41,526 bases of DNA, from assembly GCA_902764145.1 (NCBI GenBank), contig CACWUS010000018.1:1-41526 (forward strand). Reading direction: 5' to 3'. The translations under genes and the position numbers were made by a program. The DNA is from an uncultured Erysipelotrichaceae bacterium (GTDB lineage: Bacteria; Bacillota_I; Bacilli_A; RF39; UBA660). Positions 8,509-16,742 of this stretch are shown here, piece after piece; the first letter of the stretch is position 1, and the number at the start of each line of letters is the position of its first letter. Below the pieces are notes generated by a model. It made no database searches. It was not told the origin of the DNA and was given only the letters and a program-made list of their open reading frames with translations.

Positions 8509-8844
8509 ATGGTTGAATACAAAAGATTATTATTTTTAAGAAAAAATACTACTTTAGATTTAGTTAATTACATAAAAGTAAAAAAATTAAGAAGAGAAGC
8601 AGAAGAAACACAATTTCTTATAAATAAACTAGAAAATTGTCAATTAGGAGTAGATTACTCTAAAGCAGATGAGTATGAATATGAAAAGAGATTCAGTATC
8701 TGGATGGCTAACTTATATACTTTATGGACAAAACATGGTGATGGATTAGATTTGTTTGATTATGCCTTAATTGCTTTAGATCAAAATATTAGTATAGAAG
8801 AAGAGGAAAAATATGAAAGAATCCATAAGCAAAGAATTAAGTAA
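8509..8844 (+). CDS. Hypothetical small charged protein upstream of mscS
   Basis: This is a 111-aa cytoplasmic-looking protein, with a basic N-terminus (YKRLLFLRKN), a Lys/Arg/Glu-rich helix (about 25-45) and a Trp/Tyr-containing helical middle (FSIWMANLYTLWTKHGDG). No domain is recognised. ATG 8509 follows GGGGGAT at normal spacing; an in-frame TTG at 8494 is less likely. Its last 32 nt overlap the start of mscS in another frame, so the pair is probably translationally coupled. Function is unknown. Confidence 0.65.
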   Translation: MVEYKRLLFLRKNTTLDLVNYIKVKKLRREAEETQFLINKLENCQLGVDYSKADEYEYEKRFSIWMANLYTLWTKHGDGLDLFDYALIALDQNISIEEEEKYERIHKQRIK

Positions 8845-9649
8845 TTTTGAAGAAATAATTAAAAATTTGTCATTAAAATCAAGTGACTTTGTAATTAAAA
8901 TTGTACTTGCATTAATAGTTATGATAATAGGCTTTAGAATTATTAATGTAATTGAAAAAAGACTTAAAAAGCCACATAAATTATCTAAAATTGACCCTAG
9001 TGCTAAGGGATTTATTATTAGTTTTGTAACAATTGCATTAAAAGTTATATTAATGATTGTAGTACTTTCAATAGTAGGAGTACCAATGGCTTCACTTGTA
9101 ACTGTTGTAGGTTCTTGTGCAGTAGCTATTGGACTTGCTCTTCAAGGAGGACTATCTAATATAGCTGGTGGTTTAATGATATTAATATTTAAACCATTTA
9201 AAGTAGGAGATTTTATAAGTGCTAATGGAATGGATGGTACAGTTAAAACTATAACTATGTTTTATACAACAATTACAACTATAGATAACAAAGTAATACA
9301 ACTACCAAATGGTAATTTATCTAATACAAGTATTATTAATTATTCTGCTAATCCTACAAGAAGAGTAGATATTGATATATCAGTTTCATATAATAGTGAT
9401 ATTGATAAAGTTAAAAAAATAGTTAATGAAATAATAAATAAACATGGATTAATACTACAAGATGAAGATAAATTTGTAAGGCTTAAATCTCATGCAGAAA
9501 GTGCTTTAATATTTACTCTTAGAGTATGGACTAAAACGAGTGATTATTGGACAGTATATTTTGATTTAATGGAACAAATCAAAAAAGAATTTGATAAGAA
9601 TAAAATAGAAATACCATATAATCAACTTGATGTACACGTTATAAAGTAA
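8813..9649 (+). CDS. mscS: Small-conductance mechanosensitive channel, MscS family
   Basis: This 278-aa protein of typical size is a heptameric inner-membrane channel that releases solutes on hypo-osmotic shock. Transmembrane helices lie near residues 21-45 and 62-85. The pore-lining TM3 is VAIGLALQGGLSNIAGGLMI (about 96-117), with the Gly/Ala packing pattern of MscS. It is followed by the beta-domain signature FKPFKVGDFI, then VIQLPNGNLSNTSIINYS, and the C-terminal alpha/beta domain. It overlaps the unknown gene upstream by 32 nt and ends in a terminator that includes its stop codon. Identification is confident; regulation is not evident beyond sharing the promoter at 8482. Confidence 0.95.
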   Translation: MKESISKELSNFEEIIKNLSLKSSDFVIKIVLALIVMIIGFRIINVIEKRLKKPHKLSKIDPSAKGFIISFVTIALKVILMIVVLSIVGVPMASLVTVVGSCAVAIGLALQGGLSNIAGGLMILIFKPFKVGDFISANGMDGTVKTITMFYTTITTIDNKVIQLPNGNLSNTSIINYSANPTRRVDIDISVSYNSDIDKVKKIVNEIINKHGLILQDEDKFVRLKSHAESALIFTLRVWTKTSDYWTVYFDLMEQIKKEFDKNKIEIPYNQLDVHVIK

Positions 9650-9671
9650 TATAGAAATATATTACTTTTTT
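9644..9671 (+). terminator. Terminator of mscS
   Basis: A 9-bp stem AAGTAATAT / ATATTACTT with a 6-nt loop is followed by a T run. It includes the stop codon and runs directly into the next promoter. Confidence 0.82.
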
Positions 9672-9680
9672 TGTTATAAT
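9672..9680 (+). promoter_or_regulatory. Extended -10 promoter of pilin-DUF285 copy 1
   Basis: TGTTATAAT, then AGGTGA as ribosome binding site and ATG at 9701. The block TTATAATTATACTAGGTGAT is repeated identically before copy 2 (16716-16735), so the promoter was duplicated with the gene. Confidence 0.72.
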
Positions 9681-9700
9681 TATACTAGGTGATAAAGAGT

Positions 9701-11398
9701 ATGAAAAAAAGAGTAGGATTTACTCTAGTAGAATTACTAGCTGTAATAGCAATACTAGCAATATTAGTAATAATAGCACTTCCAAATGTAATGGGTATGT
9801 TTAATAGTGCAAAAAAGAGTACGTTTTTAACAGAAATTAAAAAAATATATAGAGGAGCAGAACAAGAATATGTAAAAGATGCATTTACAACGTCTGGTTC
9901 AAAAATATATGCAAAAGCAAAGAATAAATGTTCAAAAGAACTTGATATGAGTATTAGAGATGATCTTGAATATTTTATAGAAATAAATAGTAGTGGAAAA
10001 GTAATAAGATTCTATGCTCATGATAATTATGAACATGAAGGGTATATGACAATAAATGATATTACTGATGCAGAAGATGTATCACAGACTTCAGAGAAAA
10101 TATCAATATCATGTGATAATATTGACTTTGTAGAACAAAATGTACTTGCTAAATTTATAACAGGAAGTGAAATAAATATAAGAATGAAAACACTTGCTGG
10201 AAACACTAATCCTACAAATGAAACTATTAATGAAAATATAACAGCAATAATAAGATCAGATACACAGCCAAGTGAAGAAAATAAACAAAGTATAAATATA
10301 GTATCAACAAGTGATTCAACAAAACCAATATATATGTGGTATCAAGATGGAACAATATACTATTATAGTGAAGAAGAACATCCATCACTTAATAAAGATT
10401 CATCTAATGCATTTAGATATTTAACTAAATTATCAGATATAAGTGGACTATCAAATTTTGATACAAGTCATGTAAGAAATTTTGAACGTTTGTTCTATGG
10501 ATGTTCATCAATAAAAAATTTAGAACCAATAAAAAATTGGAATACAAGTAAAGTAACAAATATGCGCACTATGTTTGCGGGAAAAAATCCTTACTACAAT
10601 AATATATTAAGTTTAGAACCACTTTCAAATTGGAAAACATCAAGAGTAACTAATATGAGGGGGATCTTTCAAGCAAATATTGGCTTTGAAAGTTTAAAAG
10701 GGCTTGAAAATTGGGACACTTCAAATGTCACTACTATGGAAGGTATGTTTTTATTCAAAGAAAGCAATTTGAGTAAATTAAAAGATATATCAGCACTTAG
10801 AAACTGGAATACAAGTAAAGTTACAAATATGTCTGGAATGTTTCAAGAAAATGTAAGTTTGGAAAGTTTAGAAGGACTCGAGAACTGGGATACATCTAAT
10901 GTTACTAATATGTTAGGTATGTTTTTAGGAACAAGTGAATATTCAATGCATATAAAAAGCTTAAAGCCATTATCAAGATGGAATACATCTAATGTTACAG
11001 CAATGAATTCTATGTTTCAAGGTAATATAGATTTAGAAAATTTAGAGGGACTCGAAAATTGGAACACATCAAATGTAGAAGATTTTATTTACATGTTTTC
11101 AAATTGTAATAATTTAAATGAAATAAATATAAGCAATTTTGACATGAGTAAAGCTAAATTCTATCCTGGCAGAATTGACAATAAGAATGGCTTAGCTGAA
11201 AATGGAGCTAAATTATTTAGTAATTCTGTAAATAATATAGAAAAATTAGTTACACCAAAATATTATCCATCTGATTCCAATTTATATATTAATTTACCTA
11301 TAACAATGTATGATAGTAATGGTAATATATATACGAGACTTGATAATACTACTCCAAAACAAATTACATTATATAATGAAGATCCAAGGAAACAATAA
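9701..11398 (+). CDS. Prepilin fused to BspA-like DUF285 repeats, copy 1 (intact)
   Basis: This 565-aa protein has the prepilin leader MKKRVG followed by FTLVELLAVIAILAILVI, cut after Gly6 by prepilin peptidase. A pilin-like helix and alpha/beta head extend to about 180. From about residue 245 to 465 eight DUF285 units follow, each carrying a variant of NWNTSKVTNMxxMF. Such repeats occur in BspA-like surface proteins that bind host or bacterial partners. A C-terminal beta-like region with no cell-wall anchor ends the protein. A pilin anchor in place of a signal peptide implies display at or in a type IV pilus. ATG 9701 is chosen over GTG 9689 because AGGTGA overlaps the GTG and is 8 nt before the ATG. 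A near-duplicate lies at 16743. Confidence 0.88.
   Translation: MKKRVGFTLVELLAVIAILAILVIIALPNVMGMFNSAKKSTFLTEIKKIYRGAEQEYVKDAFTTSGSKIYAKAKNKCSKELDMSIRDDLEYFIEINSSGKVIRFYAHDNYEHEGYMTINDITDAEDVSQTSEKISISCDNIDFVEQNVLAKFITGSEINIRMKTLAGNTNPTNETINENITAIIRSDTQPSEENKQSINIVSTSDSTKPIYMWYQDGTIYYYSEEEHPSLNKDSSNAFRYLTKLSDISGLSNFDTSHVRNFERLFYGCSSIKNLEPIKNWNTSKVTNMRTMFAGKNPYYNNILSLEPLSNWKTSRVTNMRGIFQANIGFESLKGLENWDTSNVTTMEGMFLFKESNLSKLKDISALRNWNTSKVTNMSGMFQENVSLESLEGLENWDTSNVTNMLGMFLGTSEYSMHIKSLKPLSRWNTSNVTAMNSMFQGNIDLENLEGLENWNTSNVEDFIYMFSNCNNLNEINISNFDMSKAKFYPGRIDNKNGLAENGAKLFSNSVNNIEKLVTPKYYPSDSNLYINLPITMYDSNGNIYTRLDNTTPKQITLYNEDPRKQ
10450..11100 (+). repeat. Eight tandem DUF285 (BspA-like) coding repeats
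   Basis: Units share W-N/D/K-T-S-x-V-x-x-M-x-x-M-F. Alternating units are introduced by LKPLS/LEPLS-type and LEGLEN-type strands, giving a two-unit super-repeat. Short DNA stretches such as GAGGGACTCGAAAATTGGAA are shared with copy 2. Confidence 0.85.
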
Positions 11399-11420
11399 TA
11401 ATATATAAATATGCAAATTA

Positions 11421-11446
11421 AGTATAGTTTACACTATACTTTTTTT
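11421..11446 (+). terminator. Terminator after pilin-DUF285 copy 1
   Basis: An 8-bp perfect stem AGTATAGT / ACTATACT with a TTAC loop is followed by six T. The TTTACA -35 element of the next promoter lies across the loop of this hairpin. Confidence 0.85.
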
Positions 11447-11456
11447 ATTGTATAAT
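11428..11456 (+). promoter_or_regulatory. SigA-type promoter giving a predicted leaderless mRNA
   Basis: TTTACA (11428-11433), a 17-nt spacer, then TATAAT (11451-11456). The ATG at 11463 is 7 nt past the -10, where transcription should start, and no Shine-Dalgarno is present. Confidence 0.75.
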
Positions 11457-11462
11457 TATATT

Positions 11463-12104
11463 ATGTATATAGATAGGCAAATAAAGAAAGAAATTGTAAC
11501 TATTATTGTTTTAGTATTAATTGTATTAATGCTATTTTTTGGTGTGTCTTATGCATATTTTATAGTAATTGATACAGGTGAAAATAATAGAGTTAATATT
11601 GGAGACTTAGAAGTTACTTTTTGTGATACAGAAGTTTGTAAAAAAGAATTTGAAAGTTTTGGACAAATAATAGGAACAAAAATTGTTGATGGTAAAAAAG
11701 TAATAGATGGTATATATCCATATAGTAGTGATATAGAAGCTATTTCTGAAACACCATATATATTTAATATCAAAAATACTGGTTCATTAAAATCATATTT
11801 AACAATTAAATTAAATGAAGAAGAAGATTATCCTGATGGATATGAAAAATTAACTAATAAATATTCAAATTATATAAATATAGCCATCAGTAATTGTAAT
11901 AATAAAGTAAATAGAGAAAATGTTAGTGTCATGAAATATGGTTTATTAAAAGATAATATAATATTAAAAGATGAGTTGCTTATGAGTGGAGAAGATAAAA
12001 CTTATTGTTTATGGACTTATTTGAGTAATGATACTCCTAATGAAGCACAGAGCACTTATTTTATAGCTAATTTGGATTTTAGTGCTGAATATAAGCCTAA
12101 ATAA
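11463..12104 (+). CDS. Exported TasA/camelysin-like matrix protein (putative)
   Basis: This 213-aa protein has a basic N-terminus (YIDRQIKKE), one hydrophobic segment (about 12-31) and then GVSYAYFIVIDTGENNRVNIGDLEVTF. That signal-to-mature junction resembles TasA and camelysin (CalY) proteins, which are cleaved by a SipW-type signal peptidase and form surface fibres. The rest is beta-rich with paired cysteines (CDTEVC, CNN, CLW) and an immunoglobulin-like end (STYFIANLDFSAEYKPK). The family call is by pattern only. There is no sipW or tasA-type neighbour here; the neighbours are a pilin fusion and lepA. It has its own promoter and terminator. An alternative is a generic secreted protein with an uncleaved anchor. 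Confidence 0.55.
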   Translation: MYIDRQIKKEIVTIIVLVLIVLMLFFGVSYAYFIVIDTGENNRVNIGDLEVTFCDTEVCKKEFESFGQIIGTKIVDGKKVIDGIYPYSSDIEAISETPYIFNIKNTGSLKSYLTIKLNEEEDYPDGYEKLTNKYSNYINIAISNCNNKVNRENVSVMKYGLLKDNIILKDELLMSGEDKTYCLWTYLSNDTPNEAQSTYFIANLDFSAEYKPK

Positions 12105-12110
12105 AAAATA

Positions 12111-12132
12111 GAGTTTAAAAAACTCTTTTTTT
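12111..12132 (+). terminator. Terminator between the matrix-like gene and lepA
   Basis: GAGTTT / AAACTC with a short A-rich loop is followed by seven T. A TTTAAA inside it (12114-12119) is placed as a -35 for lepA. Confidence 0.78.
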
Positions 12133-12133
12133 A

Positions 12134-12142
12134 TGGTAAAAT
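12134..12142 (+). promoter_or_regulatory. Extended -10 promoter of lepA (TGGTAAAAT), leaderless
   Basis: The -10 ends 7 nt before the lepA ATG (12150), so the predicted start site is at or next to the ATG. No ribosome binding site is visible between them. A possible -35, TTTAAA, is 17 nt upstream. Confidence 0.6.
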
Positions 12143-12149
12143 CTTTGTT

Positions 12150-13934
12150 ATGGAAAGAGAAAAGATTAAAAATTTTTGTATAATAGCTCATATAGATCAT
12201 GGTAAGAGTACTCTAGCAGATAGAATACTCGATGTTTGTGGTGCTGTATCTGAAAGGGAAAAGAAAGATCAGATACTTGATTCTATGGACCTTGAACGTG
12301 AACGTGGAATTACTATTAAATTAAATGCAGTAGAACTACATTACAAGGGTTATACTTTACATTTAATAGATACACCAGGGCACGTCGACTTTAGTTATGA
12401 AGTTTCTAGAAGTCTTGCTGCATGTGAAGGTGCAATATTAGTAGTTGATGCTACACAAGGAATAGAAGCACAAACTCTTGCTAATTTATATTTAGCACTT
12501 GATGCTAATCTAAAAATAATTCCTGTTATTAATAAAATTGATTTACCAAATGCAAATCCTGAAAAAGTTAAAGATGAACTAGTTAATACTATTGGATTTG
12601 AGAGAGATGAGATATTATGTGTATCTGGTAAAACTGGAGAAGGTGTTCCTGAATTATTAGATGCATTAGTTGAAAGAATACCTAGTCCTAAAAGTGAAAG
12701 TGACAAATTAAGAGCATTAATATTTGATAGTTATTTTGACCCTTATAAAGGAGTAGTTGTACTTGTTAGAATTGTTGATGGAAAAGTTAGGGTTGGGGAT
12801 AAGATAAGGTTTATTAATTCAAATGCTGTATATGAAGTATTAGAACTTGGTAAACATACTCCTCATGAATTAAAGAAAAATGAACTTTGTGCTGGGGAAG
12901 TTGGATTTCTTAGTGCATCTATTAAAAGTATAACTGAAGTAGAAGTAGGGGATACTATATGCATAGATGGCGAAAAGGTAGAAAGTCTTCCTGGTTATAA
13001 GCCTATGAAACCAATGGTTTTTTCTGGAATATATCCAGTTGATAGTTCTAAATATAATCAATTAAAAGAAGCACTTTTAAAGCTTAAATTAAGCGATGCA
13101 TCCCTCGTTTTTGAACCTGAAACTAGTGTCGCTCTTGGATTTGGATTTAGATGTGGTTTTTTAGGACTATTACATATGGAAATAATAGAAGAAAGAATTG
13201 AAAGAGAATTTGATATAGATATTATTGCTACTAGTCCAAGTGTTATATATGAAGTAATATTAAGTGACTCTAGTAGTATTATGATAGATTCACCATCTAA
13301 AATGCCAGAAGCAACTAAAATATCAAAAATACTAGAACCTTTTGTAAGAGCAAATATATATGTTCCAAGTGAATATATAGGTCCAATAATGGAATTATGT
13401 CAAGATAAAAGAGGAATATATAAAGGAATGTCATATATAGATGAAACAAGAGTTAATATAATTTATGAACTTCCTTTAAGTGAAATTGTATATGATTTTT
13501 TTGATAAACTTAAAAGTTATACAAAAGGATATGCTTCATTTGATTATGAATTTATTGGTAATTATGAAAGTAAGTTAGTTAAAATGGATATATTATTAAA
13601 TGGTGAAATAGTTGATGCATTAAGTGTTATTGTTCATAAAGATTTTGCATATAAAAGAGGTAGTGTTGTTTGTAAGAACTTAAAGAAAATTATACCAAGG
13701 CAAATGTTTCAAGTACCAATTCAAGCTGCTATTGGAACTAAAATAATTGCTCGTGAAGACATATCAGCTATGAAGAAAAATGTACTTGCTAAATGTTATG
13801 GTGGAGATGTATCACGTAAAAGAAAACTATTAGAAAAACAAAAAGAAGGTAAAAAGAGAATGAAACAAGTAGGTAGTGTTTCTATCCCACAAGAAGCATT
13901 CTTAACTATACTAAGTACTGATCAAATGGAATAA
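12150..13934 (+). CDS. lepA: Elongation factor 4 (LepA)
   Basis: LepA is the ribosome-dependent back-translocase/initiation-assisting GTPase, cytosolic and membrane-associated. The 594-aa protein is standard length. G-motifs are AHIDHGKST (G1), RERGIT (G2), DTPGHVDF (G3) and NKID (G4), followed by the EF-Tu-like beta-barrel, EF-G-like domains III and V, and the LepA-specific C-terminal domain ending near [15 protein letters not shown]. The start MEREKIKNF is right for the family and leaves no room for a 5' leader after the promoter at 12134. It converges with the small yqfQ-like gene; the two stop codons are directly adjacent (13934/13935). Confidence 0.97.
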   Translation: MEREKIKNFCIIAHIDHGKSTLADRILDVCGAVSEREKKDQILDSMDLERERGITIKLNAVELHYKGYTLHLIDTPGHVDFSYEVSRSLAACEGAILVVDATQGIEAQTLANLYLALDANLKIIPVINKIDLPNANPEKVKDELVNTIGFERDEILCVSGKTGEGVPELLDALVERIPSPKSESDKLRALIFDSYFDPYKGVVVLVRIVDGKVRVGDKIRFINSNAVYEVLELGKHTPHELKKNELCAGEVGFLSASIKSITEVEVGDTICIDGEKVESLPGYKPMKPMVFSGIYPVDSSKYNQLKEALLKLKLSDASLVFEPETSVALGFGFRCGFLGLLHMEIIEERIEREFDIDIIATSPSVIYEVILSDSSSIMIDSPSKMPEATKISKILEPFVRANIYVPSEYIGPIMELCQDKRGIYKGMSYIDETRVNIIYELPLSEIVYDFFDKLKSYTKGYASFDYEFIGNYESKLVKMDILLNGEIVDALSVIVHKDFAYKRGSVVCKNLKKIIPRQMFQVPIQAAIGTKIIAREDISAMKKNVLAKCYGGDVSRKRKLLEKQKEGKKRMKQVGSVSIPQEAFLTILSTDQME

Positions 13935-14183
13935 TTATTGAAAGAAAGTAAGAGAATCATTGATAGTGGTTCTATCATTAGATTCAACTAACTTACTTTC
14001 TTTTATTTCGTCTGTAGCAACTGTTTCTTTCTTTTTAAATAAGCTTTTTTCACGAGTAGCATATGGCTTTATTTCTCTATATACTGGTATTGATTTTTTA
14101 ATAACATTTAGTGTTTTATTTGTTGTACTAATAATACTTGAAAACTTTATATTTTTAAGTATATTAAATATATTTGTATTCAT
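13935..14183 (-). CDS. Small YqfQ/VrrA-like protein
   Basis: This is an 82-aa protein whose N-terminal half (MNTNIFNILKNIKF, then TNKTLNVIKKSIPVYREIKPY) follows the pattern of YqfQ/VrrA proteins in Firmicutes: a short amphipathic start, N-x-x-KTL-x-VI, and IP-x-x-x-x-x-KP. In Bacillus YqfQ is associated with sporulation. The C-terminal half is charged and variable. The minus strand is chosen over an overlapping plus-strand frame because AGGTGAT lies 4 nt before this ATG and a TATTAT-like box precedes it, while the plus frame has neither. The family link is moderate. Its 3' end overlaps a long inverted repeat that may terminate both this gene and lepA. Confidence 0.6.
   Translation of the reverse strand: MNTNIFNILKNIKFSSIISTTNKTLNVIKKSIPVYREIKPYATREKSLFKKKETVATDEIKESKLVESNDRTTINDSLTFFQ
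13941..14003. terminator. Long inverted repeat at the lepA/yqfQ-like convergence
   Basis: A perfect 12-bp outer stem, AAAGAAAGTAAG (13941-13952) with CTTACTTTCTTT (13992-14003), encloses GAATC/GATTC and GATAG/CTATC inner stems. T-rich DNA follows on the plus side. It is probably a bidirectional terminator lying within the 3' end of the minus-strand gene. Confidence 0.55.
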
Positions 14184-14255
14184 ATTATCACCTAATATAA
14201 TATATGAAAAAAGTAACAAATATTATAAAAAAATATTTTTATTTTGAAATTAATA

Positions 14256-14264
14256 TGTTATAAT
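14256..14264 (+). promoter_or_regulatory. Extended -10 promoter of pilC/pilD
   Basis: TGTTATAAT, about 31 nt upstream of the pilC ATG, followed by a strong AGGAAGGAAGG ribosome binding site. Confidence 0.7.
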
Positions 14265-14295
14265 CTTTGTATAGAATAGGAAGGAAGGTTTTGTT

Positions 14296-15882
14296 ATGGA
14301 AGAAAATAAAAATAATAATCCTGATAATAATATAGAAAAACCAACTGAAAATAATGAATCTGGTGGTATCATAAGTACAACTGGAGAAGGATTCAAAGAA
14401 ATAGCTAGTGGTATTTCATCAAAACTTTCTAAAAAAAATAAAAAAGATGAGGAACAAAGTATTTCAGAAGCAGTAGCATCTGGTAACTATGGTGGGTCTA
14501 TTAATAGCTTAGCTAGTGGAGAAGGCATAGTTAAAAAGCTATCTAAGAAATTAAATGACATGTATGAAAACTTTGGACCTGTTAAACAAGCTCGTGAAAA
14601 AAGAGAAGCTTCTTTAGTTCCAATTAAATTAAATCCTGAAGTAGATGGAGTTAGAAGTGAAGAAAAGGTTGTTTATAAATATGTTGCTAGAAATGCAGAT
14701 GGAAAAGTAATTACTGATTATTTTCCTGCATTTTCTAAAATGGATGTATATTCATACTTGCAAGATCAAAAAATGATTGTATACGAAATATCTACAAATA
14801 AAGGAGTTAGCTTCTTACATTCTGAATCAGGTTCATTTAAGAAAAAGATGAGTACAAAAGATTTGGTTTTCTGGTTAGCTCAATTGTCAACATATATTAA
14901 AGCTGGTATTCCTTTAACTGATGCAGTTAAAGTACTTGCTCAACAAGATAAAAGAAAAAAATATAAAACATTATATGATTCATTAATATATGAACTTACA
15001 ACTGGTCAAGCATTTTCAGAAGCTTTAAGACGTCAAGGAGGTGCTTTTCCACCATTACTTGTAAATATGGTTAAATCATCAGAAATGACAGGTAGTGTAG
15101 AAAAAACTCTTGATGAAATGAGTGAATATTATCAAGAAATATTAGATACTAGAAAGAGTATTATTAGTGCAATTGCATATCCATCAGTAGTATTAGTATT
15201 TGCTATTGGTATTGTTGTATTTATGCTTACTTATATAGTTCCTAAATTTGTTGATGTTTATGCATCTATGGGTAGTGAAATAAATGCAATAACTCAAATC
15301 TGTTTAGATTTATCAGCATTTTTAAAAACTAAATATACTTATATATTATTAGCAATTATAATTCTTGTATTTGGATTTAGATATTCATATAAATATGTTA
15401 AATCATTTAGAACATTCATGCAAAGATTATTTATGCATTTACCTGTAGTAGGTAAACTAATAATTGCTAAAGAGATGTCAATGTTCTCAAGAACATTTGC
15501 ATCCTTACAAAAAAACAATGTATTACTTACAGATAGTATTGATATTTTATCTAAAATAACAACAAATGAAATTTATAAAGATTTGATGCTTAGAACTATA
15601 AATAATTTAATTAAAGGTAATAAAATGAGTGAAACATTTGCTGATCACTGGGCTATACCAGAAATAGCATACTTTATGATTGTTACTGGTGAATCTACTG
15701 GTGAACTTGCTGAAATGTTAGATAAAGTAGCTGATTATTATCAAAAAGAACAAAAAAGTACAGTTGCTTCTATTAAAACATTTATTGAACCAGTTATGAT
15801 TATTTCATTAGCTGTAGTTGTTGGTTTTATATTAGTTGCAATATTAGTACCAATGTTTGATATGTATAATCTTGTATCATAA
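14296..15882 (+). CDS. pilC: Type IV pilus inner-membrane platform protein PilC (GspF family)
   Basis: PilC is the membrane platform on which the assembly ATPase acts to push pilins into the filament. The 528-aa protein is longer than the usual about 400 because of a 110-residue polar, low-complexity N-terminal extension. It then shows the GspF start YKYVARNADGKVITDY, two cytoplasmic helical GspF domains (LVFWLAQLSTYIKAGIPLTD and MFSRTFASLQKNNVLLTDSI), and three membrane helices: about 297-315, about 348-368 and C-terminal about 495-518. GESTGEL near the end is characteristic. It is followed 16 nt later by the prepilin peptidase, so the two form an operon. No pilB/pilT ATPase lies in the window and it must be elsewhere. 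Confidence 0.93.
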   Translation: MEENKNNNPDNNIEKPTENNESGGIISTTGEGFKEIASGISSKLSKKNKKDEEQSISEAVASGNYGGSINSLASGEGIVKKLSKKLNDMYENFGPVKQAREKREASLVPIKLNPEVDGVRSEEKVVYKYVARNADGKVITDYFPAFSKMDVYSYLQDQKMIVYEISTNKGVSFLHSESGSFKKKMSTKDLVFWLAQLSTYIKAGIPLTDAVKVLAQQDKRKKYKTLYDSLIYELTTGQAFSEALRRQGGAFPPLLVNMVKSSEMTGSVEKTLDEMSEYYQEILDTRKSIISAIAYPSVVLVFAIGIVVFMLTYIVPKFVDVYASMGSEINAITQICLDLSAFLKTKYTYILLAIIILVFGFRYSYKYVKSFRTFMQRLFMHLPVVGKLIIAKEMSMFSRTFASLQKNNVLLTDSIDILSKITTNEIYKDLMLRTINNLIKGNKMSETFADHWAIPEIAYFMIVTGESTGELAEMLDKVADYYQKEQKSTVASIKTFIEPVMIISLAVVVGFILVAILVPMFDMYNLVS

Positions 15883-15898
15883 TTTACAAGGGGGATTT

Positions 15899-16666
15899 AT
15901 GGAAGTTATTATATGTATATGGTTAGGATTAATTGGTGCAATTATGGGAAGTTTCCTTGGTTGCATGGGTTATAGAATACCAAATAAAATAAAAACTACT
16001 TATCCAAGTAGTTTTTGCTCTAGTTGTAATAAACCATTAAAATGGTATATGAATATTCCAATATTTTCATATATTATTCAAAAAGGAAGATGCGTTTATT
16101 GTAAAGAAAAAATAGGTATAATATATTTTATATGTGAAGTATTAGGTCTTATATTATTTCCACTTAATTATATATTGTTCGATTTTGATTTAAATTTCTT
16201 TATATCTACAATATTAACTTGTGTTTTAATTACAACTATAGTAAGTGATTTTAAATATTATTATATTTCAGATAGAGTACTTATTGTATCAGGGTTATGT
16301 TTACTAGTTGTATTATATATATTTTTAAGTACCAGTGACTTTTTAATGAGACTTGTTAGTGCAGTTATATTATTTCTTGTTATGATAGGACTTAAAATAC
16401 TTGGAAACTCAATGTTTAATAAAGAATCATTAGGCGATGGTGATATTAAACTAATGGCTGTAATTGGTCTTGCATTAGGATTATTAAATAGTTTTATAGG
16501 ATTATTCTTTGCTGCATTTATTGGATTAATATTTTCACTTATAACAATTAAAAAGAATAAAGAAGGAATAATTCCATTTGGACCATTTATATTGATTGGT
16601 GCTTTGATTGTAATATATTTATCTAATATTATAACTCCTTATATAAATAGTTTGTTATCTTTATAA
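15899..16666 (+). CDS. pilD: Prepilin peptidase (type 4 leader peptidase/methylase)
   Basis: This 255-aa polytopic protein cleaves prepilins after the leader Gly and usually methylates the new Phe. The N-terminal methylase-type domain retains the zinc cysteines CSSC and CVYC. The aspartyl protease domain has the two expected Asp motifs: SDFKYYYISD in the first and SLGDGDIKLMAVIG in the second. About seven hydrophobic helices are present. ATG 15899 is supported by AAGGGGGA just upstream; the longer frame into pilC is ignored. Likely substrates in this window are the pilin at 2013 and the two pilin-DUF285 proteins. It is co-transcribed with pilC. Confidence 0.95.
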   Translation: MEVIICIWLGLIGAIMGSFLGCMGYRIPNKIKTTYPSSFCSSCNKPLKWYMNIPIFSYIIQKGRCVYCKEKIGIIYFICEVLGLILFPLNYILFDFDLNFFISTILTCVLITTIVSDFKYYYISDRVLIVSGLCLLVVLYIFLSTSDFLMRLVSAVILFLVMIGLKILGNSMFNKESLGDGDIKLMAVIGLALGLLNSFIGLFFAAFIGLIFSLITIKKNKEGIIPFGPFILIGALIVIYLSNIITPYINSLLSL

Positions 16667-16690
16667 ATAATAATGTAAATGCCAATATAA

Positions 16691-16712
16691 AGAGAAGAAA
16701 TTCTCTTTTTTT
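16691..16712 (+). terminator. Terminator of pilC-pilD
   Basis: AGAGAA / TTCTCT stem with a GAAA loop and a T run, immediately before the copy 2 promoter. Confidence 0.8.
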
Positions 16713-16713
16713 G

Positions 16714-16722
16714 TGTTATAAT
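16714..16722 (+). promoter_or_regulatory. Extended -10 promoter of pilin-DUF285 copy 2
   Basis: TGTTATAAT with the same downstream bases through the start codon as copy 1, showing a recent duplication that includes the promoter. Confidence 0.72.
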
Positions 16723-16742
16723 TATACTAGGTGATAAAGAGT

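Noticed and set aside
9689..9700. GTG start for pilin-DUF285 copy 1 (and the same at 16731 in copy 2)
   Set aside because: The GTG is part of the AGGTGA ribosome binding site of the ATG 12 nt downstream, and the shorter leader is the typical prepilin form.
13960..14247. Plus-strand 95-aa frame with hydrophobic segments opposite the YqfQ-like gene
   Set aside because: No ribosome binding site or promoter, while the minus-strand frame has AGGTGAT and a recognisable protein pattern. The hydrophobicity is a by-product of antisense reading.
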